A stretch of DNA of 64,000 nt from Accumulibacter sp. (GTDB lineage Bacteria; Pseudomonadota; Gammaproteobacteria; Burkholderiales; Rhodocyclaceae). Positions 28,677 through 41,373 of the stretch are shown one piece after another. The position numbers and the translations under genes were made by a program. Location of the stretch: NCBI GenBank assembly GCA_024235715.1, contig JACKLW010000005.1:434001-498000 (forward strand). Reading direction: 5' to 3'. A model generated the notes under the pieces. That model was given only the letters and a program-made list of their open reading frames with translations, searched no databases and was not told the origin of the DNA. How positions within the stretch are numbered: position 1 is the first letter of the stretch; every line of letters starts with the position of its first letter.

Positions 28677-30077
28677 CTACTTGCCGACGTTGCCGCGGAT
28701 CAGGTTCTCGAACGAGAACAGCTCGTCCCATTCTTCCTGGCTCAGCAACTTGCGCTCGTTGACGACGATTTGCTGCAGGGACTTGCCGGTTTCGTAGCCC
28801 TCGCGCGCGATTTCAGCGCACTGCTTGTAACCCAGCGGCTGCTTCAGCAGCGTAACGATGCCCAGCGAGTTGAGGACCATGTCGCGCGAATGCTCGGCGT
28901 TGGCGGTGATTCCCCGGACACAGTTCACGCGCAGGCTGGTGACCGCGTTCTCCATCGTGAAAATCGACGTGAACAGCGCGAAGGTGATCACCGGCTCCAT
29001 GACGTTGAGTTGCAGTTGACCAGCCGAAGCGGCCAGCGTGACGGTCAGGTCGAGCCCGATGACCAGAAAATTGGTCTGGTTCACGACCTCCGGAATAACC
29101 GGATTGACCTTGCCCGGCATGATCGACGAACCCGGCTGCATCTGCGGCAGGTTGATCTCGTTCAGTCCACAGCGCGGACCCGAGGCGAGAAGACGGATGT
29201 CATTGCAGATCTTGGTCAGCTTCGCCGAGGTGCGCTTGAGGACGCCGGACAACTGCACGTAGGCGCCGGTGTCCGAAGTTGCCTCGACCAGGTCGCCGGC
29301 GAGGATCAGCTTGACTCCGGTGAGATCCGACAGGCAGCGGGTGACCATTTCGGGATAGCCCGAGGCAGCGGTCACCGACGTACCGATCGCCGTAGCGCCG
29401 AGATTGACCTCGTGCAACAACTGGCGCACGTCGGCGAGACGGTGCACTTCCTCACCCATGGTCGTACCCCAACCGTGGAATTCCTGCCCGAGCGACATCG
29501 GCACGGCATCCTGCAGGTGCGTACGTCCCATCTTGAGGACGCCCTCGAACTCCTTGCCCTTGGCGTGGAAAGCGTCCTCCAGGCGACGCAGCGCGTCCAT
29601 GTAGCTGGTCAGACGCAGGATCAGTGCCAGCCGGAACGCGGTCGGATAGACGTCGTTCGTCGATTGCCCGCAGTTGACGTGGTCATTGGGGTTGACGAAC
29701 TCGTACTCGCCCTTCTGGTGGCCGAGGCTCTCGAGCGCCAGGTTGGCGATCACCTCGTTGGCGTTCATGTTCGTCGAGGTGCCGGCGCCACCCTGGATGA
29801 AGTCGGTCACGAACTGGTCGTCCATCTCGCCCGCGATCAGCCGGTCACAGGCACCGATGATCGCATCGGCGATCCTGGCATCGATGACGCCAAGATTGCG
29901 ATTGGTCAGCGCAGCCGCTTTCTTGACGTAGCCGAATGCCTTCACGAAGAACGGTTCAGCCGACATCGGGATGCCGGTGATGTGGAAATTCTGCATCCCG
30001 CGCATCGTCTGCACGCCGTAGTAGGCGTCGTCCGGCAGTTCCTTCTCGCCCAGGAAATCCTTTTCGATTCGTGCCAT
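28677..30077 (-). CDS. aspA: Aspartate ammonia-lyase
   Basis: AspA converts aspartate to fumarate and ammonia in the cytoplasm. The 466-residue protein has the class II fumarase/aspartase signature GSSIMPGKVNPV and the catalytic loop just before it. It also has GGAGTSTNMNANEV and the TSxxMPxxxN-like segments expected. The segment VNQTNFLVIGLDLTVTLA favours aspartase over fumarase C. It starts after an AGGAA site. The IS element begins only 83 bases upstream, so the original promoter may have been displaced. Confidence 0.9.
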   Translation of the reverse strand: MARIEKDFLGEKELPDDAYYGVQTMRGMQNFHITGIPMSAEPFFVKAFGYVKKAAALTNRNLGVIDARIADAIIGACDRLIAGEMDDQFVTDFIQGGAGTSTNMNANEVIANLALESLGHQKGEYEFVNPNDHVNCGQSTNDVYPTAFRLALILRLTSYMDALRRLEDAFHAKGKEFEGVLKMGRTHLQDAVPMSLGQEFHGWGTTMGEEVHRLADVRQLLHEVNLGATAIGTSVTAASGYPEMVTRCLSDLTGVKLILAGDLVEATSDTGAYVQLSGVLKRTSAKLTKICNDIRLLASGPRCGLNEINLPQMQPGSSIMPGKVNPVIPEVVNQTNFLVIGLDLTVTLAASAGQLQLNVMEPVITFALFTSIFTMENAVTSLRVNCVRGITANAEHSRDMVLNSLGIVTLLKQPLGYKQCAEIAREGYETGKSLQQIVVNERKLLSQEEWDELFSFENLIRGNVGK

Positions 30078-30159
30078 TGCAGTTCCTTTCGCTTGCGTGA
30101 GAGGCGACTGCCACAGCAGCTCGACAGTCGTGTTGGAGAAAAACGGTCCGGATCCTTAG

Positions 30160-30176
30160 TTCTACTTTGTCAGATT
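30160..30176 (+). repeat. Left terminal inverted repeat of the IS
   Basis: TTCTACTTTGTCAGATT, identical to the reverse complement of 31652-31668. Confidence 0.9.
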
Positions 30177-30253
30177 TGTTTCACATCATCGGGTTGGGTC
30201 GTGTGATAAAATGTGAACTGTTGTGATTCTTCAATATATTCATGGAGTTGTAA

Positions 30254-31658
30254 ATGACAATGTCAACTCCAATACACGGATAGCATTTCTGCGCTGGTCA
30301 GTTCGGCACTGGCGCACTTCGATTCCCACTTCGCGCCGTATCTTCGTTGCTTTCAGAGCCGCACACGCTCCGTGGAGAACGCGGCGCGCCAGTATCTGCA
30401 TGGCCTGTTCCAAAGTTCGCGCCGCAACATGGAATGTATGGCCGAAACCGTGGCCGAGAGCGGCTACCAGCAGCTGCATCACATGCTGAGTGAATCGCAT
30501 TGGGATCGCCGTGAGGTGCGACGGCAACTGGTCGCCGATGCCAATGATCATTTTGGCTATGCCAGTGGCTTGCTCATCGACGAGAGTGGCTTTGCCAAGA
30601 AGGGCGAGCTGTCGGCAGGGGTCGCCCGGCAGTGGAACGGGCGCCTCGGCAAGACCGATAACTGCCAGGTCGGTGTGTTTGCAGCCGTTGCGCGCGACGG
30701 CGTGGCCTCGCTGGTGGATACCGAGCTGTATCTGCCGAGCGCGTGGAGCAACGACGCTGCTCGCTGCGAGGCCGCCGGGGTGCCAGAGGATAGACGGGCG
30801 TTCCGCACAAAGGGCGAGATCGCGCTGGAACTGGTGCGGCGCTTGCGACGGGACGGCCTGCGCTTCTCCTTCGTGGCTTTCGATGGCGGTTACGGGCATC
30901 TGCCTTGGCTCCTCCGGGAACTGGACGGTGAGAGGGAAACCTTCCTGGCCGAGGTTCATTCGGATCAGGCCATCTTTCTCGACGACCCGGCGCCTGCGAT
31001 ACCGGATAGCGGCTCTTCGAAGGGTCGAGCGCCCAGCCGACTGCGCACCGACGCCTCTCCAGCGTCGGTGGCTGCTTGGGCGGCCGCTCAGCCGGCAGCG
31101 CAATGGCGCCGGTTGTCGATCAGGGGCGGTGAGAAAGGCGAAGTGATCGCCGATTACCTCACCCAACGGGTCTGGGTATGGGACGGCAAGTCGCCTTCGG
31201 CGCATCGCTGGCACCTTCTGGTCCGCCGGGAAATGGACGGGACGACACTCAAGTTCTGTTTGTCCAATACCAAGCCTGGCGCTTCCTTGCGCCGTCTCGC
31301 GGAAATGCAAGCCGCGCGCCATTTCGTCGAGCGCTCCTTCGAGGATGCCAAGAGTGCTTGCGGCATGGCCGACTATCAGGTGCGGCGCTGGCAGGCGTGG
31401 CACCATCACATGGCGCTGGTAATGATCGCGACAATGTTCCTCGCCAAAGAGCGACTGGCACATCGCGATACTGCCGATCTGCTCTCCTGTCGCGATCTGG
31501 TCGAGATTATGCGCCACAAGCTACCCCTGAAAATCGTCACCGACGAAGACTTGGCTGCGTCCATCGCCAATAGGCATACACGGCGACGCCGCGCCATGGA
31601 TTCAGCCTACCGACGACAACAAGAAATGCATTCCGCATCAAACTGCAATGCAATCTGA
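30254..31658 (+). CDS. IS701-like DDE transposase (one-base gain near the start)
   Basis: The main frame encodes a DDE transposase with LLIDESGFAKKG, a V-A-F-D-G-G-Y-G segment and the C-terminal acidic residue in FVERSFEDAKSACGM. The frame is open back to codon CAA at 30258 but has no ATG. An ATG at 30254 reads MTMSTPIH and meets a stop at once because of one extra base near 30278-30279. Removing it gives SISALVSSALAHFDSHFAPYL in frame and a 467-residue protein. As written, the transposase could start only internally (a GTG at 30372), so the copy may be inactive or the base may be an error. Confidence 0.85.
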
Positions 31659-31668
31659 CAAAGTAGAA
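31652..31668 (-). repeat. Right terminal inverted repeat of the IS
   Basis: Reverse complement of the left repeat at 30160-30176, followed directly by the TTAG duplication. The transposase TGA (31656-31658) is inside it. Confidence 0.9.
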
Positions 31669-31811
31669 TTAGGAACTGGCTTGCCAGGACACGCCTGCTG
31701 CAAGCTTACGTCACATTCCGGCCCCTGACCCCGCTGGAGTCCGCCCGCCACTGCTCCGCGTCGATTCCAGTCGATGGCTGCTGCGGGCACTGAAGTGTGG
31801 CAGCCTGCCAA

Positions 31812-32216
31812 TCAGCGAAACGGATTCCTCACGACGAGCCGCTGTTCGATGAGCAGTTCGTGCTGCATGTCTTCGGACCAGAGGATCGAGCCGCCGGCGA
31901 GCAAGGCGGAAGCAACGATCATCGCATCGAAAATCGACAATCGGCGGCGTTGCGCAATCTCCAGACCCAATGCGTGCGACTCTTCCGTCAGCGGGTGGAC
32001 ACGCAAGAGTTTCCGGACCGTCTCCAGTACCTCGCTGATCTCGGCAAGCGACATCCCGAGCTTTCGCGAGGCCACTGCCGCGAACTCGTTGAGAACCTGC
32101 ACGCTGATGACGCCACCCGCCTGAATTATCTCCTCGGCTCGCTGTGCTTTCACTTCGTCGGATGAAAGCAGATACAGCAGCACGTTGGTATCGACAAAGT
32201 GCTCAGCTTCGCCCAC
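31812..32216 (-). CDS. PIN-domain toxin (VapC-like ribonuclease)
   Basis: The 134-residue protein starts with a GTG at 32216, 14 bases inside the antitoxin gene. The four PIN acidic positions are visible: FVDTN, LNEFA, FDAMI and SEDMQ. PIN toxins cleave tRNA or other RNA when free of their antitoxin. A longer open frame to 32342 exists but would overlap the antitoxin and lacks similarity, so the GTG is preferred. Confidence 0.85.
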   Translation of the reverse strand: MGEAEHFVDTNVLLYLLSSDEVKAQRAEEIIQAGGVISVQVLNEFAAVASRKLGMSLAEISEVLETVRKLLRVHPLTEESHALGLEIAQRRRLSIFDAMIVASALLAGGSILWSEDMQHELLIEQRLVVRNPFR

Positions 32217-32436
32217 TGGCTTCGAGCCGGTCGAACTTGAAGTCGGCGGGCAAGCGGCCCCGGAATTTCCGGAGGCGCGCGAGGAGTTCGGCAACGTCGT
32301 CTTTCCTGGCAATCGCGCAAGCCCGCGGACCAGCCACCTCAATCTCGATCTCGTCGCCCTCTTTCAGACTCATGGCCTCGACAACGGCGGCGGGAATCCG
32401 AACCGCGAGGCTATTGCCCCATTTGCCGACCTGCAT
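32203..32436 (-). CDS. MazE/AbrB-type antitoxin
   Basis: The 77-residue protein has the SpoVT-AbrB swapped-hairpin fold in its first half (VGKWGNSLAVRIPAAVV, then LKEGDEIEIEV) and a toxin-binding tail. It starts at ATG 32436 with GAGG upstream; a GTG at 32448 is less likely. Its stop lies within the PIN gene. Such antitoxins repress their own promoter, and the AT-rich stretch at about 32455-32485 is a candidate operator region. Confidence 0.85.
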   Translation of the reverse strand: MQVGKWGNSLAVRIPAAVVEAMSLKEGDEIEIEVAGPRACAIARKDDVAELLARLRKFRGRLPADFKFDRLEASGRS

Positions 32437-32576
32437 GACGTACCTCACTGAGCAATGCTATACATCTCTGATTGTATATCCACATGGGACCTGAAGACGC
32501 TGTCGGTTGATCCATGCAGACCGGCAGAAGGCTTCAGGAGGGCACGGCCGACGCGGGAGTCGCCGGCGCCACCCGA

Positions 32577-34865
32577 TTACCGGGTCAGCGCCATGAACAA
32601 CTCCGGCAAGCGCTCCGGCAGCCGCGCGATGTTGTCGATCACCGTGTACCGCCGGCCAAAGATATCGCCGACGTAGTCGTCGGCCCTGCGGTCGAGGTTG
32701 ATGCAGTAGGTGAAGATGCCCTGCTGGTCGAGTTCCTCGACCGACTTGCGGGCGTCTTCGATGAGCAGGCGCTCGTCATGGACGTCGACGTCGGCAGGCT
32801 GGCCGTCGGTGAGCACCAGCAGGAGTTTCTTGTCGGCCGTCTGCGCCGCCAGGTAGTGCGCGGCGTGGCGCATGGCGGCGCCCATGCGGGTCGAGTAGCC
32901 CGCCTGCATCGCCGCCAGGCGGGCTTTGACGGCGTCGTTCCAGCGTTCGCTGTAGCCCTTGAGGTGCAGGTAGCGGACGTCGTGGCGGCTGTCGGAGTGG
33001 AAGCCGGCGATGGCGAAGGGATCGCCGAGCTGCTCGATCGACCAGGCAAGCAGGGACACCGCTTCCTGACTCAGTTCGAGAATGCTCTGCTCGCCGCCGC
33101 TGGCGGCGACCTCGACCTTGTCGGCCAGCGACTGCGAGAGGTCGAGCAGGACCAGCACCGACAGGTTGCGGCCGTTGGTACGATGGCTCATGTTGATGCG
33201 TGGATCGGGACTGGCACCGCTCTTGAAGTCGATCAGCGAGCGCAGCGCGACGTCGAGGTCGAGCTCGCTGCCGTCTTCCTGGTAACGTATGCGCAGCTTG
33301 TCCTGCGGTTTGAGGATATCCAGCAACCGTTTGAGGCGGCTGGCCAGCGCGGCATGTTTTTCCAGCACACGGTCGATATCAGCGGCATCGCCTGCCGGAT
33401 GCAACGACTCGTAGAGGCTGACCCAGTCCGGCCGATAGCTCTGGCTCTGGTAGTCCCACTCCGGGTAGTGGCGCGGCGGCAGGCGGTCGCCGTCGGCCGG
33501 CGCTTCCATCGGACGCTGCTCGTCGAACATTTCCTCGTCGTCACTGAGTTCGTGGAATCGCCAGAGGTGGCGGTTGTCGTCGCGATAGCTGACCTCGGTA
33601 TCGGCGAAATGGACGTCGGCCAACTGGTCGCTCTGGCGGCGGGTACGCGCGATATAGGCAAGCGCCAGAGCGGCTATTTCTTCGCTGCTGGAGTTACCCT
33701 GCGCCATCGTGTCGTGAAAATGACGAACGAATTTCAGCAGTTCGGCGTCGTGGTAGCCATGCTCGGCGTCGAGCAGTGCGCGCGAAAACATCGTCAGGCG
33801 ATGGCGCAGGCAGGAAGTGGTTTCCGGGTCGCAGGCGCCTTCCAGCGGCGCCGGGTGCAGGGCGAGAAAGATCCGCCGCAGCCCGGGGTAGGCGCGCATG
33901 GCCAGTGTCTCGATGCGGCTGTCTTCGAAGACCTCGATGGCCATACGCTGCATCGGACTGCAGTTGTCGGCAAACATCGGCATGCTCCAGCGGCGATGCG
34001 CCGCGATGTGGGCCAGGGTCGCGCGGTAGCGGTTGATGCCGGAAACCCCGGCGACGTCGTCGAGGACGTCGGGCAGGCGCATCCCGGAGGCGTCGTAGTA
34101 GGGAACGGGCCGGGGCAATTGCTCGATGTCGGTCGGGTAGGGCACCAGTTGCGCGCTGTCGCCCCACAGCCCGCGCAGGTAGATGTCGAGCAGGCGCTCG
34201 TTGTCGACCAGCAGCGTGCCGTGACGCTCGCGCTGCAACACGGCGCGGCTGTCCGCCGACTGCAGACCGAAATACTCGCGCTGCCGCTCGGGATGGTTGG
34301 GGTAGTTGCGGATGCCGTAGTCGACCCACTTGTGCAGCCCGGAAATCGACAGCTTGTCGAGAAGCGCCGGCGCCTGGGCAAGAAAATCGGGCAGGCCCGG
34401 GCTGGCGAAAGTCTGCTGGATGCCGTGAATCGAACCGGTGGTGCGCGCCGTGAAATCATCGATCAGATCGAGGTAGCGCTGCATCTGCGGACCGGAAGGG
34501 AGGCGCCGGGCGACCGCCGCCAGGGTCTGCAGGAAGGGCGTTATGGCCCTGGCGTTCGGCGATTTGCAGAGTGCGTGCATGGTCGCGGAGATCGCCGGCA
34601 GGGCGTCCTCGCCCAGCGTCCGCGCGATCGGCGGCCACTCTTCGAGAAAGACCAGGACCGGCTCGACGCCGCGCCCCATGCCACCCAGGAAGCGCGCCGT
34701 ATCCAGATAGCCGCCGACACCCGCGCTGGTGAGTACGGCCAGTGCCTCGCGCATACAGTCTTCGAAGACCTCGGCGACCTGCGGAAAACCGCAGGCCAGC
34801 CGCTCGCGGTAGGCGCGCAGACGCTCCTCCCAGCGAGCCCCGTTCTTGCTGTCGGTGTCAGGCAC
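32577..34865 (-). CDS. cbbO: RuBisCO activation protein CbbO
   Basis: CbbO pairs with the AAA+ protein CbbQ to reactivate inhibited RuBisCO by removing tight-binding sugar phosphates. The 762-residue protein has a large helical N-terminal region. Its C-terminal von Willebrand A domain (about 555-750) has the metal site DLSQS in VLVLLDLSQSLAD and a later LVLTDGQPADVD. That domain is proposed to contact RuBisCO. It is the last gene of the cbbY-cbbM-cbbQ-cbbO run, 27 bases after cbbQ. The related NorD family is excluded by its neighbours. Confidence 0.9.
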   Translation of the reverse strand: MPDTDSKNGARWEERLRAYRERLACGFPQVAEVFEDCMREALAVLTSAGVGGYLDTARFLGGMGRGVEPVLVFLEEWPPIARTLGEDALPAISATMHALCKSPNARAITPFLQTLAAVARRLPSGPQMQRYLDLIDDFTARTTGSIHGIQQTFASPGLPDFLAQAPALLDKLSISGLHKWVDYGIRNYPNHPERQREYFGLQSADSRAVLQRERHGTLLVDNERLLDIYLRGLWGDSAQLVPYPTDIEQLPRPVPYYDASGMRLPDVLDDVAGVSGINRYRATLAHIAAHRRWSMPMFADNCSPMQRMAIEVFEDSRIETLAMRAYPGLRRIFLALHPAPLEGACDPETTSCLRHRLTMFSRALLDAEHGYHDAELLKFVRHFHDTMAQGNSSSEEIAALALAYIARTRRQSDQLADVHFADTEVSYRDDNRHLWRFHELSDDEEMFDEQRPMEAPADGDRLPPRHYPEWDYQSQSYRPDWVSLYESLHPAGDAADIDRVLEKHAALASRLKRLLDILKPQDKLRIRYQEDGSELDLDVALRSLIDFKSGASPDPRINMSHRTNGRNLSVLVLLDLSQSLADKVEVAASGGEQSILELSQEAVSLLAWSIEQLGDPFAIAGFHSDSRHDVRYLHLKGYSERWNDAVKARLAAMQAGYSTRMGAAMRHAAHYLAAQTADKKLLLVLTDGQPADVDVHDERLLIEDARKSVEELDQQGIFTYCINLDRRADDYVGDIFGRRYTVIDNIARLPERLPELFMALTR

Positions 34866-34892
34866 TGCGAAACCCCTGCTCAGCCTTGGTGC

Positions 34893-35696
34893 TCAGACGA
34901 AAATGGACTCAACTGCGTGCTCCAGTGTGTCGCGGATATCGCGGTCGTCGGTGATCGGCCGCACCAGCGCCATGCGGCAGGCATCGACCGGTGTCACACC
35001 GCCCTTGATCAACGCTGCCGCGTAGACCAGCAGGCGCGTCGAGATTCCCTCGTCGAGTCCATGCCCCTTGAGGCGCCGGGCTGCGGCGCCGACATCCACC
35101 AGTCGTGCCGCCGTCGCTTCGTCGATGCCGCTCTCGCTGGCCAGAATGGCGATCTCCAGCGCGGCGTTGGGGTAGTCGAAGTCGAATGCCGTGAAACGCT
35201 GCTTGGTCGACTGTTTGAGATCCTTCATCAGGCTCTGGTAGCCGGGGTTGTACGAGATCACCAGCTGGAAATCGGCATGTGCGCGCAGCAGTTCGCCCTT
35301 CTTGTCGAGCGGCAGGGTGCGCCGGTGGTCGGTCAGGGGATGGATGACGACCGTCGTGTCCTGGCGCGCTTCGACAACTTCGTCGAGGTAACAGATCGCC
35401 CCGATGCGCGCGGCGGTGGTCAGCGGGCCATCGAGCCAGCGCGTACCGTTGGCTTCGAGCAGGTAGCGACCGACCAGATCCGACGCGGTCATGTCTTCGT
35501 TGCAGGCGACAGTGATCAGCGGTCGGTCGAGTTTCCAGGCCATGTATTCGATGAATCGCGACTTGCCGCAACCCGTCGGCCCCTTGACCATCACCGGCAG
35601 ACGCGCCGCGTAAGCTGCTTCGTAGAGCGCCACTTCGTTGCGCTGCTGCCTGTAGAAGGGTTCTTCACGAACCTTGAACTGCTCATTGTCGCTCAT
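34893..35696 (-). CDS. cbbQ: RuBisCO activase AAA+ subunit CbbQ
   Basis: The 267-residue MoxR-type AAA+ ATPase starts MSDNEQFKVREEPFY. Walker A is KGPTGCGKSRF (about residue 39), Walker B is ICYLDEVVEARQD, and VISYNPGYQS is sensor-like. CbbQ forms a hexamer that uses ATP to remodel RuBisCO through CbbO. It is placed between cbbM and cbbO on the same strand, as in other form II operons. Confidence 0.92.
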   Translation of the reverse strand: MSDNEQFKVREEPFYRQQRNEVALYEAAYAARLPVMVKGPTGCGKSRFIEYMAWKLDRPLITVACNEDMTASDLVGRYLLEANGTRWLDGPLTTAARIGAICYLDEVVEARQDTTVVIHPLTDHRRTLPLDKKGELLRAHADFQLVISYNPGYQSLMKDLKQSTKQRFTAFDFDYPNAALEIAILASESGIDEATAARLVDVGAAARRLKGHGLDEGISTRLLVYAAALIKGGVTPVDACRMALVRPITDDRDIRDTLEHAVESIFV

Positions 35697-35796
35697 TGGC
35701 TGTTCCTGTTCTGTGCCGTGTCGATCTGCCGGGGGCAATGGGTCGGCACTCGGGTCGGCCGCTGTGGCGCGGTACTTCTGCCGCCCGCCTTGCCTG

Positions 35797-37176
35797 CTAG
35801 CGATGTGCGCCAAGTTTGTCGCGCCAGCCGGGAAATAGCTTGTCGGCATCACCCGGGAAGGACTCGAAGGCACGCGCGAATTCCTGGTGCTCCCTGGCCC
35901 ATTCGATCGGGTCGGCACCGGCTTGCCAGCACTCGTAGGCCTGGCGCAGCGAAATGGCACCGGCTGCGGGGCTGTCGATGTGGCCATACGAGCCGCCGCC
36001 CGAGGTATTGATGACGTTGCCGTGGCCGAGGTTGGCGAAGAAACCGGGCAGCCGCAGGGCATTCATGCCCCCGGAAATGATCGGCGTTGTCGGTTTCATG
36101 CCGTACCATTTCTGGAAATAGGCCGGTCCCTGATATTCGTCGCGCTCGATGATGTAGGCAATCGCCCGGTCGTCGGCGGTGCCTTCCATCTTGCCGTAGC
36201 CCATGGTGCCGACGTGAATTCCCGAGGCGCCTTGCAGACGCGCCATCTTGGCCAGCACATAGGCATCATAACCGCGCTTCGAGCTCGGCGAGGTGACCGC
36301 GCCGTGACCAGCACGGTGATAGTGCAGGTACTGGTTGGGATACTGCCGGCGCGCAGTGGTGACCATGCCCGGACCGCCGACGTAGCCGTCGACCAGGAAA
36401 GCAACCTTGTCGGCGTCGGCCCCGAAGGTTTCCAGGATGTAGTCGGCACGCGCGCACATTTCGTGGTGATCGTCGGCGGTGATGTTCGCCGAGAACAGTT
36501 TCGCCTGGCCGGTCTCGTCCTGCGCCCGCTTCATCGCGTCAGCGACCAGCGGCATGACCTTCTTCATCGGCGCAAAGACCTGGTTGCCTTGCGGCTCATC
36601 GTTCTTGATGAAGTCGCCGCCCAGCCAGAACTGGTAGGCGGCCCTGGCGAAAGGTTCCGGACGCAACCCGAGCTTGGGCTTGATGATCGTGCCGGCAATG
36701 TAGCCGCCGTCCTTGACCGGGCGACCGAGAACACGCCACATGTCCGAGATGTCCTTGGCCGGACCGTCGAACAGCTGCAACGCGCGCTCGGGCATGTAGA
36801 AGTCGTAGATCTTGGCGTGCTCGATGTCGCCCATGCCCTGATTGTTGCCGATCACCAGCGTCAGGAAGGAAACGATCATCATCCGTCCGTCGGTGACATT
36901 GCGGTCGAAGAGGTCGAGCGGGTAGGCGATGCGCATCTCCTCGCTGGCCTCGTCAATCAGATACACCAGCGCATCGACGCCCCTGGTGAAATCGTCGGTG
37001 GTGCACACTTCGACGTTGGTGCCGGTAGACGACTCGGCGGCGAAGTGCGCCGCCGCCTGCAGATAGTCGTAACCGGCCTTGGGCTTCATCTTGTAGGCCA
37101 CGAGAATATGCTTGCCAGCGCTGATCAGCTCGTCTTCCTTGAGGCCGAGGTCGGCGTAACGATTCGATTGGTCCAT
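35797..37176 (-). CDS. cbbM: Ribulose-1,5-bisphosphate carboxylase/oxygenase, form II
   Basis: The 459-residue enzyme fixes CO2 on ribulose bisphosphate. The form II signatures are intact: catalytic Lys in IIKPKLGL (about 166), carbamylated Lys with metal ligands in [14 protein letters not shown] (about 191), the His of HYHRAGHGA, and loop 6 [10 protein letters not shown]. No small-subunit gene follows, in line with form II. A good AGGAAGA site precedes the start. Form II enzymes favour high CO2 and low O2. Confidence 0.96.
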   Translation of the reverse strand: MDQSNRYADLGLKEDELISAGKHILVAYKMKPKAGYDYLQAAAHFAAESSTGTNVEVCTTDDFTRGVDALVYLIDEASEEMRIAYPLDLFDRNVTDGRMMIVSFLTLVIGNNQGMGDIEHAKIYDFYMPERALQLFDGPAKDISDMWRVLGRPVKDGGYIAGTIIKPKLGLRPEPFARAAYQFWLGGDFIKNDEPQGNQVFAPMKKVMPLVADAMKRAQDETGQAKLFSANITADDHHEMCARADYILETFGADADKVAFLVDGYVGGPGMVTTARRQYPNQYLHYHRAGHGAVTSPSSKRGYDAYVLAKMARLQGASGIHVGTMGYGKMEGTADDRAIAYIIERDEYQGPAYFQKWYGMKPTTPIISGGMNALRLPGFFANLGHGNVINTSGGGSYGHIDSPAAGAISLRQAYECWQAGADPIEWAREHQEFARAFESFPGDADKLFPGWRDKLGAHR

Positions 37177-37234
37177 GCTTGTCTTCCTGTCGATGATGGT
37201 GAAAAGAGGGTTTGTTCGCTTGCTCTGCCGGCAG

Positions 37235-38080
37235 CTAGGCTAGCTGGCAAGCTGCGCCGTCGCTGACCGCTTGTCGGTGCCAGACGCGCAACTGGGGCAG
37301 ATCGACGCAGTCGCCCGCCAGCGGTTGGCCGGCAAGGCTGCGTGCCGCTGCGCCGGGCTCGCCGAGATCCGAGACGACGCTCAGCGCGCCGACAAAATCC
37401 CCGCCTGCGGTGTAGGAGTTGACGGTGATCAGCGTCGGCAGACCGGCGGCCGTCGCAGCCTGCATCCCGGGCAGCGAATCCTCGACCGCCAGGCATGCTG
37501 CCGGCGGCAGCTTCATTTCATTGAGCACCCAGTGATAGACGTCCGGCGCCGGCTTCTTGTGTACCACGACGTCGCCAGCGCCGATGACCTCGAAGAGCGA
37601 CTCGGCCCGCTCTCCGAAGCTGGTCTGCAGAAGACTGTGCAGGCTTGACGGTGTCGTCGTCGTAGCAATCGCCAGGCGCACACCGGCCCTGCACAACTCG
37701 CCGAGCAGCCGCGCCACGCCGCGCCGCAGGCCGATGCTGCCGGCATTGACCAGCTGGGCGTAGATGGCACTCTTCAACTGGTGCAGGGCAAGCAGCCAGG
37801 CTTCACTGTCAGGCCGCTCCAGAAGTTCCGGTGCGCGCCTCGCCGCAAAGTGCCGTATCCGTTCCTTGCCGCCGGTAACCGCCAGCAATTCGCCATAGGT
37901 GGCAACCGACCACTCCCAGTCCAGGCCGAATTGCGCGAAGGCGCGGTTGAAGGCGACGCGGTGACCGTCGCGCTCGGTGTCGGCCAGCGTCCCGTCAACG
38001 TCGAAGATAACCGCCTGCAGAGCCAAGCCTGCGGAACGGTGCATGGTCACGCGACAGTCGGTCGCCTGGTCTGAGAGCAT
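37235..38080 (-). CDS. cbbY: CbbY-type HAD sugar-phosphate phosphatase
   Basis: The protein is about 281 residues with HAD motif [14 protein letters not shown] (nucleophile and acid/base Asp), motif [10 protein letters not shown], Lys in [11 protein letters not shown] and motif [10 protein letters not shown]. That combination, with a helical cap of CbbY type, points to an enzyme that removes inhibitory xylulose bisphosphate formed by RuBisCO. A phosphoglycolate phosphatase is the alternative. The start is uncertain: ATG at 38080 is used, with ATG at 38044 and GTG at 38125 possible. It is the first gene of the cbb run, 58 bases before cbbM. Confidence 0.82.
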   Translation of the reverse strand: MLSDQATDCRVTMHRSAGLALQAVIFDVDGTLADTERDGHRVAFNRAFAQFGLDWEWSVATYGELLAVTGGKERIRHFAARRAPELLERPDSEAWLLALHQLKSAIYAQLVNAGSIGLRRGVARLLGELCRAGVRLAIATTTTPSSLHSLLQTSFGERAESLFEVIGAGDVVVHKKPAPDVYHWVLNEMKLPPAACLAVEDSLPGMQAATAAGLPTLITVNSYTAGGDFVGALSVVSDLGEPGAAARSLAGQPLAGDCVDLPQLRVWHRQAVSDGAACQLA

Positions 38081-38131
38081 GGGAGTCACGCTGCGTAGTT
38101 CAATCGTGACCAGTGTAGGCGGCACAATAGA

Positions 38132-38176
38132 TAATTAAAAGTTAAACTTTTTTCCGGTTATAGTAAGATTTTATTA
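38132..38176. promoter_or_regulatory. AT-rich divergent cbb/tkt control region with two CbbR-like motifs
   Basis: In a GC-rich setting the bases 38125-38180 are strikingly AT-rich. Two motifs match the LysR-type CbbR pattern TNA-N7-TNA: TAATTAAAAGTTA (38132-38144) and TAAGATTTTATTA (38164-38176), with starts 32 bases apart. They lie 50-100 bases upstream of cbbY and 155-200 upstream of tkt, so one dimer-pair could act on both. AT-rich DNA makes such matches easy by chance, and no cbbR gene is in the window. Confidence 0.4.
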
Positions 38177-38330
38177 CCTAAAGCCCACCGACGCATGAGC
38201 AATCGCAATCTGTAGTGACAAGCAGGATGCTTCCTGTTGACGCAGCGCAGCGGAAGGTGGCAATGCCTGCTGTTTTGGCGGATAATTTGCCCATGCGCCC
38301 CAACAACCTCCTCCTGATCGGCCAATTATC

Positions 38331-41338
<3,008 letters not shown>

Positions 41339-41350
41339 GCAGCCATCAAG

Positions 41351-41373
41351 GGGCGCCTCAGGGCGCCCTTTTT
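41351..41373 (+). terminator. Rho-independent terminator after gap
   Basis: GGGCGCC, loop TCAG, GGCGCCC, then five T. It begins 12 bases past the gap stop. Confidence 0.88.

Larger units (their letters stand above)
30160..31668 (+). mobile_element. IS701-family-like insertion sequence, 1509 bp
   Basis: The element is bounded by 17-base perfect inverted repeats (TTCTACTTTGTCAGATT) and flanked on both sides by TTAG (30156-30159 and 31669-31672). That fits the 4-bp YTAR target duplication typical of IS701. One transposase gene fills it and its stop codon lies in the right repeat. Size and structure agree with the family. The exact duplication suggests a single, fairly recent insertion. Confidence 0.88.

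Noticed and set aside
32514-36011. An open frame of 1165 codons on the plus strand
   Set aside because: It runs antisense to cbbO and cbbQ, which have intact motifs. High GC with strong codon bias in the real genes keeps this frame open by chance.
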